A DNA stretch of 64,000 bases from a bacterium (GCA_021372535.1 JAJFUH010000006.1:1-64000); one strand, 5' to 3'. Counted from the first letter of the stretch, positions 44,032 to 53,950 are shown. Numbers and translations are program-made. The notes: a model not told the origin generated them from the letters alone.

Positions 44032-46593
44032 TTACCGTCGGACTATCCTGAATCCGATATCCGAATAATCCTTTTTCGGATCGTACTCCCTGCGGCGTGC
44101 GGAACGGCAGCCCTTGGCATTTTCAATCCAGCTCCCGCCGCGAACGACACGGTCGGTGCCGGAAGCCGGGCCGGTGGGATTGACCGCGGGTGATTTCGCA
44201 TAATAATCCTTTGCGTACCAGTCGTTGCACCACTCCCAGACATTGCCGTGCATGTCGAAAAGGGCGAATGAGTTTGCAGCTTTCCCTCCGGTGCGGTGTG
44301 ATTTTTCGCCGCTGTTTCCCGCAAACCACCCGGCGGTCGCCATGGCGCGCTGGTCATCGCCGGTATAGTAATCGGTTCCCGTCCCGCTCCGGCAGGCGTA
44401 TTCCCACTCCGCTTCGGTCGGAAGGCGGAACCCGTTTTTCGTGAAATCGCAAGCGCCGGTACCGGGATTGTAGCAGGGCTCCAGATTCAGTTTTTCGCTG
44501 AGGGTGTTGCAGAATTTGATTGCGTCAAACCACGTTACCCGCTCGACCGGATTGTTATCGAACTCCTTGTTAAAAGCGGGGTTGTTGCCGGTAACAGCCT
44601 TGTACTGGTTCTGGGTGATCTCGGTTTCCCCCATCTGGAAGCCGTTCACGGAAACTTTATGGGCGGGTTTTTCTTCATCGCCGCCGCTTTCCGAGCCCAT
44701 CAGAAAGCTGCCTCCCGGAACTGTTACGAGCTTGATAGAGAACTGCGAGAGACCGAGCCGCACCTTTTCATTGAGCGCTTTCTGCTCATCGAATGCCTTG
44801 AGCCTGGCTTTTGCGTCAGCGCTGTGCCGTCCGGCCGGATAGGTTATGATATAACTGTTGTAGGATTCGGGAGAGTTGGTATTCATTGCGACCTGGAACG
44901 CCTGGTCGTCCTTTTTCGCTTCCTCTTCGGCCTTGCTGCGTTCCTGTTCGGAAAGGCGGGATTTGATTTCATCGATCTTCTTCCGCGCTTCCTCGGCATG
45001 GCTGCCCTGCGGATAGAGGGTAAGATATGTTTCGTACGACTGCTGAGTATTAACCATGACAGACTGCTGGAATGCGAGATCGTCCTGACGGGCTGTTTCC
45101 GCCTTGCGCCGCTCTTCGTCGGCCTGACGGCTCTGGTCGGTCTGGGTCTGACGGTCGCGGAGGCGCTGTTCCTGCTGTGCGGCTTCGGTTTTCTGCTTTT
45201 CTTCCTCCTGCTTTTCAATTTCGGCGATCAGGTTTTTAGCTTCTTCAATATGGGCCCCTGAAGGATAGAGTTTCAGATACGTTTCGTACGATTGTTTCGT
45301 ATTCACCATCTGGGCCTGCTGGAAGGCGATGTCATCCTTGTTCACCGTTTCACCGGGAGGCGCAGCCGGTTGTTCCTGCGGAGTACCGGTAGAAGGGGCC
45401 TGCCCGACGGTTACTGCGGGTTTTTCGCGGGTCATCTGTTTCCAGATCACTCCGCCGCCGGCGATTATTATAACTGCAGCGGCAAGACCGATCCAGAGGC
45501 CGGTCTTTTTCCCTTTTTTCGACAGTGTGGGTTTCTGGTGCTCATCGAGCGCCTTGGCAAGGTCCATGGCATTCGCGAACCGGTCGTCCGGATTTTTTTC
45601 CAGGCATTTGAGGATGATGTCCCGCAGCCAGTCCGGAACATCCGCATTGCGGACATCCGGCGCCTCGGGGGCCTCGTGAACGTGCATATACATGAGCGAA
45701 GCGGCATCGGTTGCCTGGAACGGGAGACTGCCTGTGGCCATCTGGTAGAGCAGAACCCCCATGGAATAGATATCGCTCCGGCCATCGAGCTCGGTTCCGC
45801 GGGCCTGTTCGGGGCTCATATACCGCGGAGTGCCGATGACTGCGCCGGTCTGTGTAAGCTTTGTTCCCATCGCCGCCCGCGCGATACCGAAATCGGTGAC
45901 AATCGCCCGCCCGTTTGCGTCGAGCATGATGTTGTCAGGCTTCAGGTCACGGTGGATTATCCCCCGTTCGTGAGCATAAGCCAGAGCCGAGCTTACCTCG
46001 ACACCCCAGCGGACGATTTCATCAACGGTGAGCGCCCCCTGATCCTTTATCTTGTCGCCGATGCTTCCGCCCGGAATATGGCTCATGACAAAAAAGCAGA
46101 GATTTTCGTCCTCGCTGATCTGGTAAATGCGGACGATGTTCGGATGTTCGAGATTTGCGGCGACCTGCGCCTCACGTTTGAAACGGGTTACAAAATCCTC
46201 GTCCCGCAGGTACGCCTGGGGAAGCACCTTGATGGCGACCTGACGGTCGAGGGCGATTTCACGGGCGAGGTAGACGGTTGCCATACCTCCGGCCCCGAGT
46301 TTGCCGAGGATTTCGTACCGTTCGGACACAAGCTCCCTGAGAATGCGCTCTTCGTTGCTCACGGGTTTGGCAGGATCGGTTTCTTCGGCAACCGGAGCCC
46401 TGTCGCCGCCGGAAGGGGGTTCGATACGTGTTCCGCCAGCATCGTCGGGTTTCACGGCGCCTTTGGGTGGTGTAATCCGTGTGGAGTCCGGGTCTTTGCC
46501 GGGAAGGCGGGTCATGCCATCGAGAATGGCCCCGCAGTTAAGACAGAAACTTCGATCGTCGGGATTTTCTTTACCGCATTCGGGACAGATCAT
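44032..46593 (-). CDS. Ser/Thr protein kinase fused to an FGE-sulfatase-like domain
   Basis: This 853-residue protein has a GGGGAGG site. The order is: an N-terminal zinc ribbon (CPECGK at 3-8, CLNC at 17-20), a disordered linker, a kinase domain (~92-345; GKLGAGGMATVYLA glycine loop, Lys122, HRDLKPDNIML, DFGIARA), a membrane helix (~368-388, WIGLAAAVIIIAGGGVIW), three repeats of a D-D-x-A-F-Q ... S-Y-x-x-Y ... Y-P-x-G-x-H unit in a charged region, and a formylglycine-generating-enzyme-like domain (~625-853; PGGSFLMGSE, FRLPTEAEWEYACR, GNVWEWCNDWY). The Cys pair of true FGE is absent, so the last domain is probably a ligand or sugar sensor. It is a complete transmembrane kinase receptor. Confidence 0.92.
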   Translation of the reverse strand: MICPECGKENPDDRSFCLNCGAILDGMTRLPGKDPDSTRITPPKGAVKPDDAGGTRIEPPSGGDRAPVAEETDPAKPVSNEERILRELVSERYEILGKLGAGGMATVYLAREIALDRQVAIKVLPQAYLRDEDFVTRFKREAQVAANLEHPNIVRIYQISEDENLCFFVMSHIPGGSIGDKIKDQGALTVDEIVRWGVEVSSALAYAHERGIIHRDLKPDNIMLDANGRAIVTDFGIARAAMGTKLTQTGAVIGTPRYMSPEQARGTELDGRSDIYSMGVLLYQMATGSLPFQATDAASLMYMHVHEAPEAPDVRNADVPDWLRDIILKCLEKNPDDRFANAMDLAKALDEHQKPTLSKKGKKTGLWIGLAAAVIIIAGGGVIWKQMTREKPAVTVGQAPSTGTPQEQPAAPPGETVNKDDIAFQQAQMVNTKQSYETYLKLYPSGAHIEEAKNLIAEIEKQEEEKQKTEAAQQEQRLRDRQTQTDQSRQADEERRKAETARQDDLAFQQSVMVNTQQSYETYLTLYPQGSHAEEARKKIDEIKSRLSEQERSKAEEEAKKDDQAFQVAMNTNSPESYNSYIITYPAGRHSADAKARLKAFDEQKALNEKVRLGLSQFSIKLVTVPGGSFLMGSESGGDEEKPAHKVSVNGFQMGETEITQNQYKAVTGNNPAFNKEFDNNPVERVTWFDAIKFCNTLSEKLNLEPCYNPGTGACDFTKNGFRLPTEAEWEYACRSGTGTDYYTGDDQRAMATAGWFAGNSGEKSHRTGGKAANSFALFDMHGNVWEWCNDWYAKDYYAKSPAVNPTGPASGTDRVVRGGSWIENAKGCRSARRREYDPKKDYSDIGFRIVRR

Positions 46594-46928
46594 GTAATCA
46601 ACCTCCCCTGGAGATACTATTGGTAAGCTTTTTTTTCTATCAAAGGCTGCGGAAAGGAACGATGAAATTATTATACAGTATAATATATATAATCAGGGCA
46701 TTTCAATGCTTTTTCATCTTTTTAGTCTTTTCCGGTTTTCAATTAAAATTTCAATGTGGTTTTTATGTAATACGTAAAAAAGTAATGTCATATATATAAG
46801 ACTAATGCAATTTATTTTTTCATATTTGTCCACATTCGGTATCGGGGATCTACCGGTTTTGCTTTTTTCAGGAAGGTCGGAAAGTGGAATTTGGAAAATA
46901 TTTCCATTCGGAGGCAAAGACGTCGAAT
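46594..46928. other. 335 bp spacer
   Basis: AT-rich sequence between two minus-strand genes. I see no gene, repeat or hairpin. Confidence 0.4.
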
Positions 46929-49736
46929 TTACTTCAGTGTTTCTGAAGTTCCGTTACTCTTTCTGTTATTGAGTTCAGGATAAAGTTTCTTCCTGCATTC
47001 GGGGCAGATACCATGGCTGAAATCTGCTTCGGAGTGATCTCTGATATATGATTCTATTTGTGTCCAGTATCCTTTATCATCCCGTATTTTTTTGCAGGAA
47101 GCGCAAATAGGAATCAAACCGCTTAATACTTTGATTTTTGACTCTGCTTTTTCTCGCTCATTAATCTCATTAAGAAGCTTTTCATTATTTCTTTTTAACT
47201 CCTCCGTTCGTTCATCAATCCGGTTCTCGAGCTCTTTATTGAAACGTAAAATGTTTCTGATTCTTATTACATGACCCAAATATATAAATCCAAAGAGAGC
47301 AATGATCGATAAAGCTTTAAACCATAATGTTTTCCAGAATGGCGGAATTATTGTAATTCTTAAAGAAACACCCTCATTATTCCACACACCCTGACTGTTC
47401 GCAGCTTTCACCCAGAATACATATGAACCCGGTTCGAGATTTGTATATGTCACGTTTCGGTGGTTGCCAGATTTAATCCAATCGCTGTTTAAACCCTCCA
47501 TCGTGTACGCAAATGTGTTTTTCGACGGATTTACGTAATCAAGCGCCGAAAATTCAAGCATTAACGGCGCTTTTCTGTACGGTAATGTAATATCGGATGT
47601 TTCGGTTATTTTTTTCTCAAATTCAGCTTCAACATTATCGATTTTAAGTGAGGTGATCACGACTGGCGGCGGTTGATTGCCTGTGTGCATACTGTCCGGA
47701 TGAAAAGTGTAAAATCCGTCCTTTCCCCCCACATATATTGTACCGTCATTCCCACAGAACATGGCATTGTCGATGTTGTCGATAAACGGGAGCCCGTCAC
47801 CGGTATTATAATTATATATTTCCATTGATGATGGTTCAATGCAGGATAATCCTGCATTTGTACTTGCCCAGATAGCTCCCTGCTTATCTTTTATTATACT
47901 ATGAATGGAATCATTGAATAAGGCAAACCTCTTGTGTTTTCCCGTTTTAATATCATATGAATAAAGACCGTCATCCGTTCCTATCCAGAATGATCCATGT
48001 CCATCATCTAATGAGCAGTAAATATTATTACTCTTTAAATTCGGGCTTTCCGGATTATTGGAAAATATAGCACGTAACTCCTTATTTTTCCTGTACAGTT
48101 GATATAATCCAAAATTGCCGAATATCCACATTCTTTTTCCATCGGGATCTGAGATTATGTCTGTGGTACCTAAGAAAATTTGATACTCTTTTTCGTCAAT
48201 TTCGGTTTTTTCGAAAGTCTCCGTTTTTGGATTGAACTTGAGAATCCCCAGACTGGTACTGAGCCACAGCATGCCTTCCGAATCTTTTTTGATTACCGAA
48301 ACATTGAAGTGTTGTAAATCGGGGAAAAGTTTATAGGGCGTAAATGGAGTAAATACATCTTGATCGATGTCAAAACGAATCAGTCCCGGAATGGAAGTAC
48401 CGAGCCATATCTGCTTGCTGTTGTCATTATAAAGAGTAAGCAGCAATTCGATATTTCTTCCGGTTATTTTACCTTTGTTGAAAAAATAGGAGCGAAATGT
48501 GTTTTTTCCAGGATCGAACTTGTGAAGCCCATTCGTGGATTCAAACCAGATCGATGAGTTAATTTCACAAAAATTATGGATATTGTTGATTTTATCCGTG
48601 CCCTTATATATGTCGGTATAGTTATAGTAATTATAAATTAATTTTGAAGGTACTATTTTATTCCCTCCGCCATAGAGTGTCCCGATCCATACTATGCCGG
48701 AATTGTCATTATAGACTCCCCATATTGAATCACCGCTCATTGAAAATGGATCCGTAAGATCGTAATTATAATGTTCGATATTGTTATTCTTCGGATCGAT
48801 AGAATGAAGTCCCTGCGTGGTACCGAACCACAAAATACCATGATTGTCAAAAGACATATGTCCGACGACATTACTGTTTATACTCTTAGGGTTGTCAGGA
48901 TCATGAAGAAAAACCTCGTATGTTTCTGTCTTCGTATCGAATCTTCTGAGGCCGCCGCCCCACGTTGACAGCCATAGTATTCCATTGTCGCCTTCAACAA
49001 TATCAATTATGTTTTGATTCAGTATTGAAGTAACCTTATTCCTGTCTGGCAGACGTTTAATGGTGTTTGTTTCATGCGAGATCACATTTAATCCACTATT
49101 TGTTCCAATCCAGATAGTACCTTTTTTGTCAGAAAAAACACAGCCCACATTACTATGATTTATCGTAAGCGAATCTGTGGGATCATTGAAATAATGCCTG
49201 AACTTGACTCTGCTGAGATCGAGAGCATTCAGTCCGAAAACCGTTCCTACCCATAATGTTCCATCATTTCCTTCCGCAATCGAGTTAATCGTATTGCTCG
49301 ATATTCCCTCGGGGCCGGCTTCATCATGAACATAATGGACAAAAGTTCCGGTTTCACGATTATAACTGTTCAACCCTCCGTTGATTGTCCCTATCCATAA
49401 TACACCGCTGCTGTCCTCAAAAATAACCTGAATATAATTATCAGAAATTGTTGTCGAATCGTTCAGGTCGTGTTTGAAACAGACATAATTATAACCGTCA
49501 AACCTGTTGAGTCCGTTTCTGGTGCCAAACCACATGAATCCATGTGAATCTTTACAGATGGCGGTAATTGTATTGTCGGAAAGACCGTCCTGAATCCCGA
49601 AATGTTCGAATTGAATTTTTGCAGAGACGGGGAAAGGCCGGATTAACAGAATAAACCACAGCATCAAAACCGAAATGTATTTTGGAAAAATAATACTAAT
49701 GTTTTGATTAATTCTCATGATATGAATGCGCTCCAT
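46929..49736 (-). CDS. Two-component-type propeller / Y_Y_Y sensor with C-terminal zinc motif and no kinase domain
   Basis: This 935-residue protein has a signal-anchor start (ATG 49718 is an alternative, giving MRINQNISIIFPKYISVLML). About residues 40-690 are a dozen propeller repeats of the regulator type (GLSDNTITAICKDSHGFMWF, GVLWIGTINGGLNSYN). A Y_Y_Y domain (~735-800, YTNLEPGSYVFWVKAANSQG) precedes a membrane helix (~807-828). A coiled coil (ENRIDERTEELKRNNEKLL) leads to a short C-terminal module with Cys878/881 (ICASCKKI) and Cys911/914 (ICPECRKK) likely to bind zinc. Homologues usually continue into a histidine kinase here; this one does not. It may signal by partner binding. Confidence 0.88.
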   Translation of the reverse strand: MERIHIMRINQNISIIFPKYISVLMLWFILLIRPFPVSAKIQFEHFGIQDGLSDNTITAICKDSHGFMWFGTRNGLNRFDGYNYVCFKHDLNDSTTISDNYIQVIFEDSSGVLWIGTINGGLNSYNRETGTFVHYVHDEAGPEGISSNTINSIAEGNDGTLWVGTVFGLNALDLSRVKFRHYFNDPTDSLTINHSNVGCVFSDKKGTIWIGTNSGLNVISHETNTIKRLPDRNKVTSILNQNIIDIVEGDNGILWLSTWGGGLRRFDTKTETYEVFLHDPDNPKSINSNVVGHMSFDNHGILWFGTTQGLHSIDPKNNNIEHYNYDLTDPFSMSGDSIWGVYNDNSGIVWIGTLYGGGNKIVPSKLIYNYYNYTDIYKGTDKINNIHNFCEINSSIWFESTNGLHKFDPGKNTFRSYFFNKGKITGRNIELLLTLYNDNSKQIWLGTSIPGLIRFDIDQDVFTPFTPYKLFPDLQHFNVSVIKKDSEGMLWLSTSLGILKFNPKTETFEKTEIDEKEYQIFLGTTDIISDPDGKRMWIFGNFGLYQLYRKNKELRAIFSNNPESPNLKSNNIYCSLDDGHGSFWIGTDDGLYSYDIKTGKHKRFALFNDSIHSIIKDKQGAIWASTNAGLSCIEPSSMEIYNYNTGDGLPFIDNIDNAMFCGNDGTIYVGGKDGFYTFHPDSMHTGNQPPPVVITSLKIDNVEAEFEKKITETSDITLPYRKAPLMLEFSALDYVNPSKNTFAYTMEGLNSDWIKSGNHRNVTYTNLEPGSYVFWVKAANSQGVWNNEGVSLRITIIPPFWKTLWFKALSIIALFGFIYLGHVIRIRNILRFNKELENRIDERTEELKRNNEKLLNEINEREKAESKIKVLSGLIPICASCKKIRDDKGYWTQIESYIRDHSEADFSHGICPECRKKLYPELNNRKSNGTSETLK

Positions 49737-50235
49737 AACAGTTTCTGGAAATAAACCTTACCATGGATTCGTAAATGCCCGTATGGTTCTGACCGGTATG
49801 TTCGATGTTCATGACTGCTTTGTTACATACTCATTATGTGTATTATCATTTGCAGATGAGATATTGGTGAGCTTAATCATTTATTCCGGCTGCCCAGTCA
49901 TTCACACCGGTATTGGTAACTCTTGTCTGATAAAATATGTGCTGATTCTTCAACTTATTATCACGGAATAACATGAATAATGTCAAGTAAAATGTTTACC
50001 GGATGTAGCGTTATTAAACGATATTCCCACATTATTGTTCCATCCTGAGCGGAGAATTTGTATACTTACTATTCAGCGGAAATGGTATTAAGTAACTGAT
50101 CCGATCGAAAAACAGTGAAATCCGATAGTGATAACAGATACCGGAACATGCCTGGCATGATTCAGAGAGGTTTAACCCTATAATTTCCTGAGCAATAATT
50201 TTTTAACACATACAATCAATATACAGGGGATACCC
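49737..50235. other. Divergent spacer (499 bp)
   Basis: This lies between the sensor gene (-) and the URO-D-fold gene (+). No gene or repeat is recognised. It should contain both promoters. Confidence 0.4.
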
Positions 50236-51321
50236 GTGAACACAATCGCGTATAAGAGAAACACCGCCGAGGTGATTGAACGCCTCTGCGCCCTTTACGG
50301 CCGTAATGCCCGTGATCGAATCTTTGCCGGCTTCGAGATTCAGGGAAAAACGCTGGCAGAGTTCCGGGCGGCTCATTCCGAGGGATTCTGCGAATATCCC
50401 GATCCTCGTGAACGTATAGCCTTCTGGGACAGTTTGCTCCACGAGCATCTAACTGTCGATGACGATACCGTTCCGAGCGCATACCTGAGCGAATTCGACC
50501 AGGGCCTGTATGGCGGGCTTGTGGGAGGCGACGTTCAGTACATGTGCCACGACAACGGATGGATTTCCTCGATGGTTCCGCCGCTTCTCCGCGACTGGTC
50601 GGAATTCGATTCTCTGAAGCTCGATCATAACCACCCATGGTTTCAACGGTATAACCATCAGATGAACGTATATATCGAGGGCTCCCGTGATAAGTTCGGG
50701 ATAAGCCATTTCATCCTGATAGACGGACTCAATTTCGTGTTCGAGCTGCTCGGCGCAACAAATGCTTACATGAGTCTTTTTGAAAATCCCGGAATGGTTC
50801 GCAGGGCGATCGATTTTGCATTCGATCTCAATGTTCTGGTGCAGCGGACTTTTTTCGACACGGTTCCATCCTTCCGCGGCGGGACATTCAGCAACATGGT
50901 GCAGTGGATACCCGGACGGATTGTCTCGGAAAGCGTCGATCCGTTTCATATGACATCGGTCGAGTATTTCGAGACATGGGGCAGGGCGAACATCGAGCGG
51001 ATGTTCTCCGAATTCGACGGCGGTACGCTCCATATCCACGGCAACGGAAGACACCTGTTCGAGGCAGTGTGCACACTGCCGGGCCTGAAGGCGATTTTGC
51101 TCGGCGACGATACGGGGTATCCCCTTGCGTTCGATGTTCTGCCGGAGCTGAGGAGACGCACGGGTGACATGCCCCTCATTGTCACCGTTCCTTTCGGTGC
51201 GTTTATGGAAGGGCTCGAAAATCACCGTCTTTCCGGAGGCGTTTTCTATCAGGTGACCGGGGCTCCGGACATCGATGCCGCCAACAGGTGTATGGACAGG
51301 GTTCGTGCTTACCGTGAATGA
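50236..51321 (+). CDS. Uroporphyrinogen-decarboxylase-fold protein, not HemE (1)
   Basis: This 361-residue protein starts with GTG at 50236, five bases after AGGGGA. It is a TIM-barrel protein of the URO-D superfamily, with text such as HFILIDGLNFVFELLGATNAY and LGDDTGYPLAFDVLPELRRR. The R-Q-A-G-R signature of heme-pathway URO-D is absent. A His-rich strand (LHIHGNGRHLFEAV) takes the place of the zinc site of corrinoid methyltransferases (H-x-C). Such proteins are abundant in FCB and planctomycete genomes beside sugar genes and are probably methyl- or small-group transferases or lyases. A second, dissimilar member follows 107 bp later. Confidence 0.82.
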   Translation: MNTIAYKRNTAEVIERLCALYGRNARDRIFAGFEIQGKTLAEFRAAHSEGFCEYPDPRERIAFWDSLLHEHLTVDDDTVPSAYLSEFDQGLYGGLVGGDVQYMCHDNGWISSMVPPLLRDWSEFDSLKLDHNHPWFQRYNHQMNVYIEGSRDKFGISHFILIDGLNFVFELLGATNAYMSLFENPGMVRRAIDFAFDLNVLVQRTFFDTVPSFRGGTFSNMVQWIPGRIVSESVDPFHMTSVEYFETWGRANIERMFSEFDGGTLHIHGNGRHLFEAVCTLPGLKAILLGDDTGYPLAFDVLPELRRRTGDMPLIVTVPFGAFMEGLENHRLSGGVFYQVTGAPDIDAANRCMDRVRAYRE

Positions 51322-51428
51322 TTTGCGAGTATAGGGATGAAACATCTATTACTGTCTGAATCTTACAATCGGAATACTGCTGAAAATAATATGCTGAAAA
51401 CAAACACTATACACCATGGCGGAGACGT

Positions 51429-52505
51429 ATGAATTCACGGGAACGAGTTCTCACTGCACTCAATCACGTGGAACCGGACAGGGTTCCCATCGACATGCCG
51501 TTCACTCCCGAAGCTGCCGATAAGGTCATACAATACCTCAGGGAGACGAGAAACATCACCCCCGAAGCATCCGATCTTGCAATCGTCATGAACCATGACA
51601 TTCTTACCGCATCGCACGGGATCGGTTCGAGCTACTATGCCCGTGAGGAAGAGGAGTACACGTGCGAGTGGGGGATACGGTGGCGGTGGGTGTCACTGCC
51701 GAACGGCGGGCGTTATACGGAGATGGTCGGCCATCCTCTTGCAGATGAAAGCCGCCTCACATCCTATTCCTGCCCCGATCCGAAGAAACCGGCCCGGTAT
51801 GACAGGATTCGGTATCTTATGAAAACCTACGGCGCGACACAGGCGATCTGCGGAAGCATGGGCAGCACTCTGTTCGAGCCTGCATGGCACCTGCGGGGAT
51901 TCTCGACCTTTCTCATGGACCTCATGACCAACAGGGATTTTGTCAATGAACTGCTCGACAGGATTCTCGATTACCAGCTCGAAACCGGTAAAACGCTGGC
52001 GGCGATGGGCGCCGACCTTCTCAAACTCGGTGACGATCACGGAACACAGGAATCGCTCATGATGTCCGCTCCCACATTTCGCGAGTTTTTCAAACCGCGC
52101 TATGCGAAGCTGTTCAGCGCGTTCAAGGCAGTAAAACCCGACATAAAAATTGCCTTCCACAGCGACGGTAATATAGAGCCGCTTCTGCCGGACCTTATCG
52201 AGATCGGCGTGGATATATTCCAGGCTGTGCAGCCGAAAGCGATAGACCCGGCCCATATCAAGCGCAGGTTCGGCGACCGTCTCAGCTTCTGGGGAACAGT
52301 GGACATTCAGGAGGTCATGCCGTTCGGGACTCCCGATGATGTCCGCCGTGAAATCAGGCACCGTATCGAGACGGTCGGGAAAGGCGGCGGGTTTATTCTG
52401 GCGCCGTCCCACGCCATCCAGCCGGATGTGTCGCTTGAAAACATCCTCGCGTTTTATGAAGCGGCTGAACGGTACGGCCGGTATCCGGTCGGGGCAGAAC
52501 AATGA
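51429..52505 (+). CDS. Uroporphyrinogen-decarboxylase-fold protein, not HemE (2)
   Basis: This 358-residue protein has a GGAG box before the ATG. It starts with the common ERVLTALNHVEPDRVPID of MtaA/CmuA-like URO-D proteins. The strand KIAFHSDGNIEPLLPDLIEI and GVDIFQAVQPKAID mark the active-site side of the barrel; its last part is GGGFILAPSHAIQPDVSLEN. The HemE-specific Arg motif is missing. It is only loosely similar to the upstream gene, so the pair are probably not recent duplicates. They may form an operon acting on one substrate; a hexuronate-type permease gene converges on them. Confidence 0.87.
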   Translation: MNSRERVLTALNHVEPDRVPIDMPFTPEAADKVIQYLRETRNITPEASDLAIVMNHDILTASHGIGSSYYAREEEEYTCEWGIRWRWVSLPNGGRYTEMVGHPLADESRLTSYSCPDPKKPARYDRIRYLMKTYGATQAICGSMGSTLFEPAWHLRGFSTFLMDLMTNRDFVNELLDRILDYQLETGKTLAAMGADLLKLGDDHGTQESLMMSAPTFREFFKPRYAKLFSAFKAVKPDIKIAFHSDGNIEPLLPDLIEIGVDIFQAVQPKAIDPAHIKRRFGDRLSFWGTVDIQEVMPFGTPDDVRREIRHRIETVGKGGGFILAPSHAIQPDVSLENILAFYEAAERYGRYPVGAEQ

Positions 52506-52507
52506 TG

Positions 52508-52634
52508 ATAGATGCTGAAATAAATTCAGCATGACACTTGAATGTACACCTGTCACCCTGAACTTGTTCCATGGTCTATATCGTAACAACATGAACATCT
52601 AAATATTCTATCAATGACCGCAAATTGATATGAC
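52508..52634. repeat. Repeat family C, copy 1
   Basis: ATAGATGCTGAA ... TTCAGCATGAC followed by TCACCCTGAA ... GGTCTAT matches the copy at 57113-57264. The right part ends GCAAATTGATAT, related to the inverted end of copy 2. It starts directly after the stop of the URO-D gene ending at 52505. Confidence 0.65.
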
Positions 52635-52708
52635 GGCTGGGAAACAGGTTTTCACCGGTTGATGCGAAAGGCGTATTTCCCCGGAAAAAAACCTTATACC
52701 GGAACGGT

Positions 52709-53950
52709 TCATGCCATGCCGGCATGTTCTTTTTTTATAAGAAGGTGAATGCAAAGCATGGCGGCAGGATGGAGAACGCCCATCAGGATGAAAATCGGCA
52801 CATATCCGATGTATGTCACGATGTACCCGACAAGAACAGTCGAGAACAGCAGTCCCCCGATGCCCCCCGCAAATCCGCCGAGACCGGTCACCGAGCCGAC
52901 CGCCCGTGACGGGAACTGGTCGCTGACCACAGTGAAGATGTTGTTCGACCAGCCGCTGTGAGCGCCGCAGGCAAGGCTCACAAGGAGAATCGCAACCCAG
53001 GCGCTGTCCGCCGTAACCGCGAACGTGGTGAACGGCAGGCACAGGGCACAGACAAGCATGGTGGTTTTTCGGGCTCGGGTGACTGTCCATCCCTTCCTCA
53101 TGAGATACCCCGGGAACCAGCCGGCGGCGATACCGAACAGAATCGCGATGAAATAGATGAGCGGGACAGCGGCGGCGATTTCCTTAAGGTCGAATCCGCG
53201 ACGGGCGTTGAGGTAGTTCGGCAGCCAGAAGATATAAAACCACCATACGGGATCGGTAAGGAATTTTCCAAGCATGATACCGTATGTTTCGCGGTATCCA
53301 AGGAGTTTTCTCCATGTGAACTCATTGACAGTCGCCGCAGGTTTTTCCCTTGTTTTGCTCGCGGTATCAGGTGGTTTTTTATAGAGAAACGGCCAGACTG
53401 CCGCGAGAATGAAGCCGGAAAATCCCAGGAGAAAAAAAGCCCACCGCCATCCGAGGGAGAGGGTCAGTAGTGCTATGACCGGGGCGCCGGCAACCATGGC
53501 GATATGGGGGCCGCTGTTGAACAGCGCTGTGGCAAACGCACGCTCGCGGGGCGGAAACCATTCGGATACCGATTTGATCGCAGCCGGGAAATTACCGGTC
53601 TCGGTGACACCGAGCAGACCGCGCCATACTGCCAGTGAAAAAGCCGACCCGACTGTGGCATGAAGACTCGCAGCCAGAGACCAGAATAGAATCGACAGCA
53701 GGTATCCCAGTTTCGTGCCCGCCCAGTCGATGAATCTTCCGATGAAAAGAAACCCGAAGGTATAGGCGAACTGGAAGGCGCTGAGGACATACGAATACTG
53801 GATGTCGTTCAGGGAAAGATCCCGTTTGATCTCGGGAATCACCACCGAGAGAACGATGCGGTTGAAATAGTTGTTCGTTGTGGCGAAAAACAGAAGGGAG
53901 ACTATGATCCATCGGTACCGTGACAAGGGAGGCGCGGAGCTCTCGGGCAT
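52709..53950 (-). CDS. MFS transporter, hexuronate (ExuT/ACS)-type
   Basis: This 413-residue membrane protein has twelve predicted helices and an AAGGA site. The sequence matches the anion:cation symporter family: NYFNRIVLSVVIPEIKRDL in helix 1, GLLGVTETGNFPAAIKSVSE in helix 4 (a hexuronate/galactonate transporter hallmark), and WNNIFTVVSDQFPSRAVGSV-like text in helix 10. It probably imports hexuronates or aldonates with protons, in line with the probable pectate lyase at the right edge of the window. It converges on the URO-D pair, with repeat C1 between. Confidence 0.87.
   Translation of the reverse strand: MPESSAPPLSRYRWIIVSLLFFATTNNYFNRIVLSVVIPEIKRDLSLNDIQYSYVLSAFQFAYTFGFLFIGRFIDWAGTKLGYLLSILFWSLAASLHATVGSAFSLAVWRGLLGVTETGNFPAAIKSVSEWFPPRERAFATALFNSGPHIAMVAGAPVIALLTLSLGWRWAFFLLGFSGFILAAVWPFLYKKPPDTASKTREKPAATVNEFTWRKLLGYRETYGIMLGKFLTDPVWWFYIFWLPNYLNARRGFDLKEIAAAVPLIYFIAILFGIAAGWFPGYLMRKGWTVTRARKTTMLVCALCLPFTTFAVTADSAWVAILLVSLACGAHSGWSNNIFTVVSDQFPSRAVGSVTGLGGFAGGIGGLLFSTVLVGYIVTYIGYVPIFILMGVLHPAAMLCIHLLIKKEHAGMA

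Noticed and set aside
44032-46593. A genuine formylglycine-generating enzyme
   Set aside because: The C-terminal domain has the fold motifs but lacks the catalytic Cys pair near the end (it reads AKGCRSARR), as is usual in kinase-linked FGE-like domains.
45292-46626. A 444-codon + strand frame
   Set aside because: It is antisense to the Ser/Thr kinase domain; no ribosome site or family features.
50236-52505. Heme-biosynthetic HemE
   Set aside because: Both URO-D-fold proteins lack the N-terminal R-Q-A-G-R signature of true uroporphyrinogen decarboxylase.
51693-52598. A 301-codon minus-strand frame
   Set aside because: It is antisense to the second URO-D-fold gene and runs into repeat C1.
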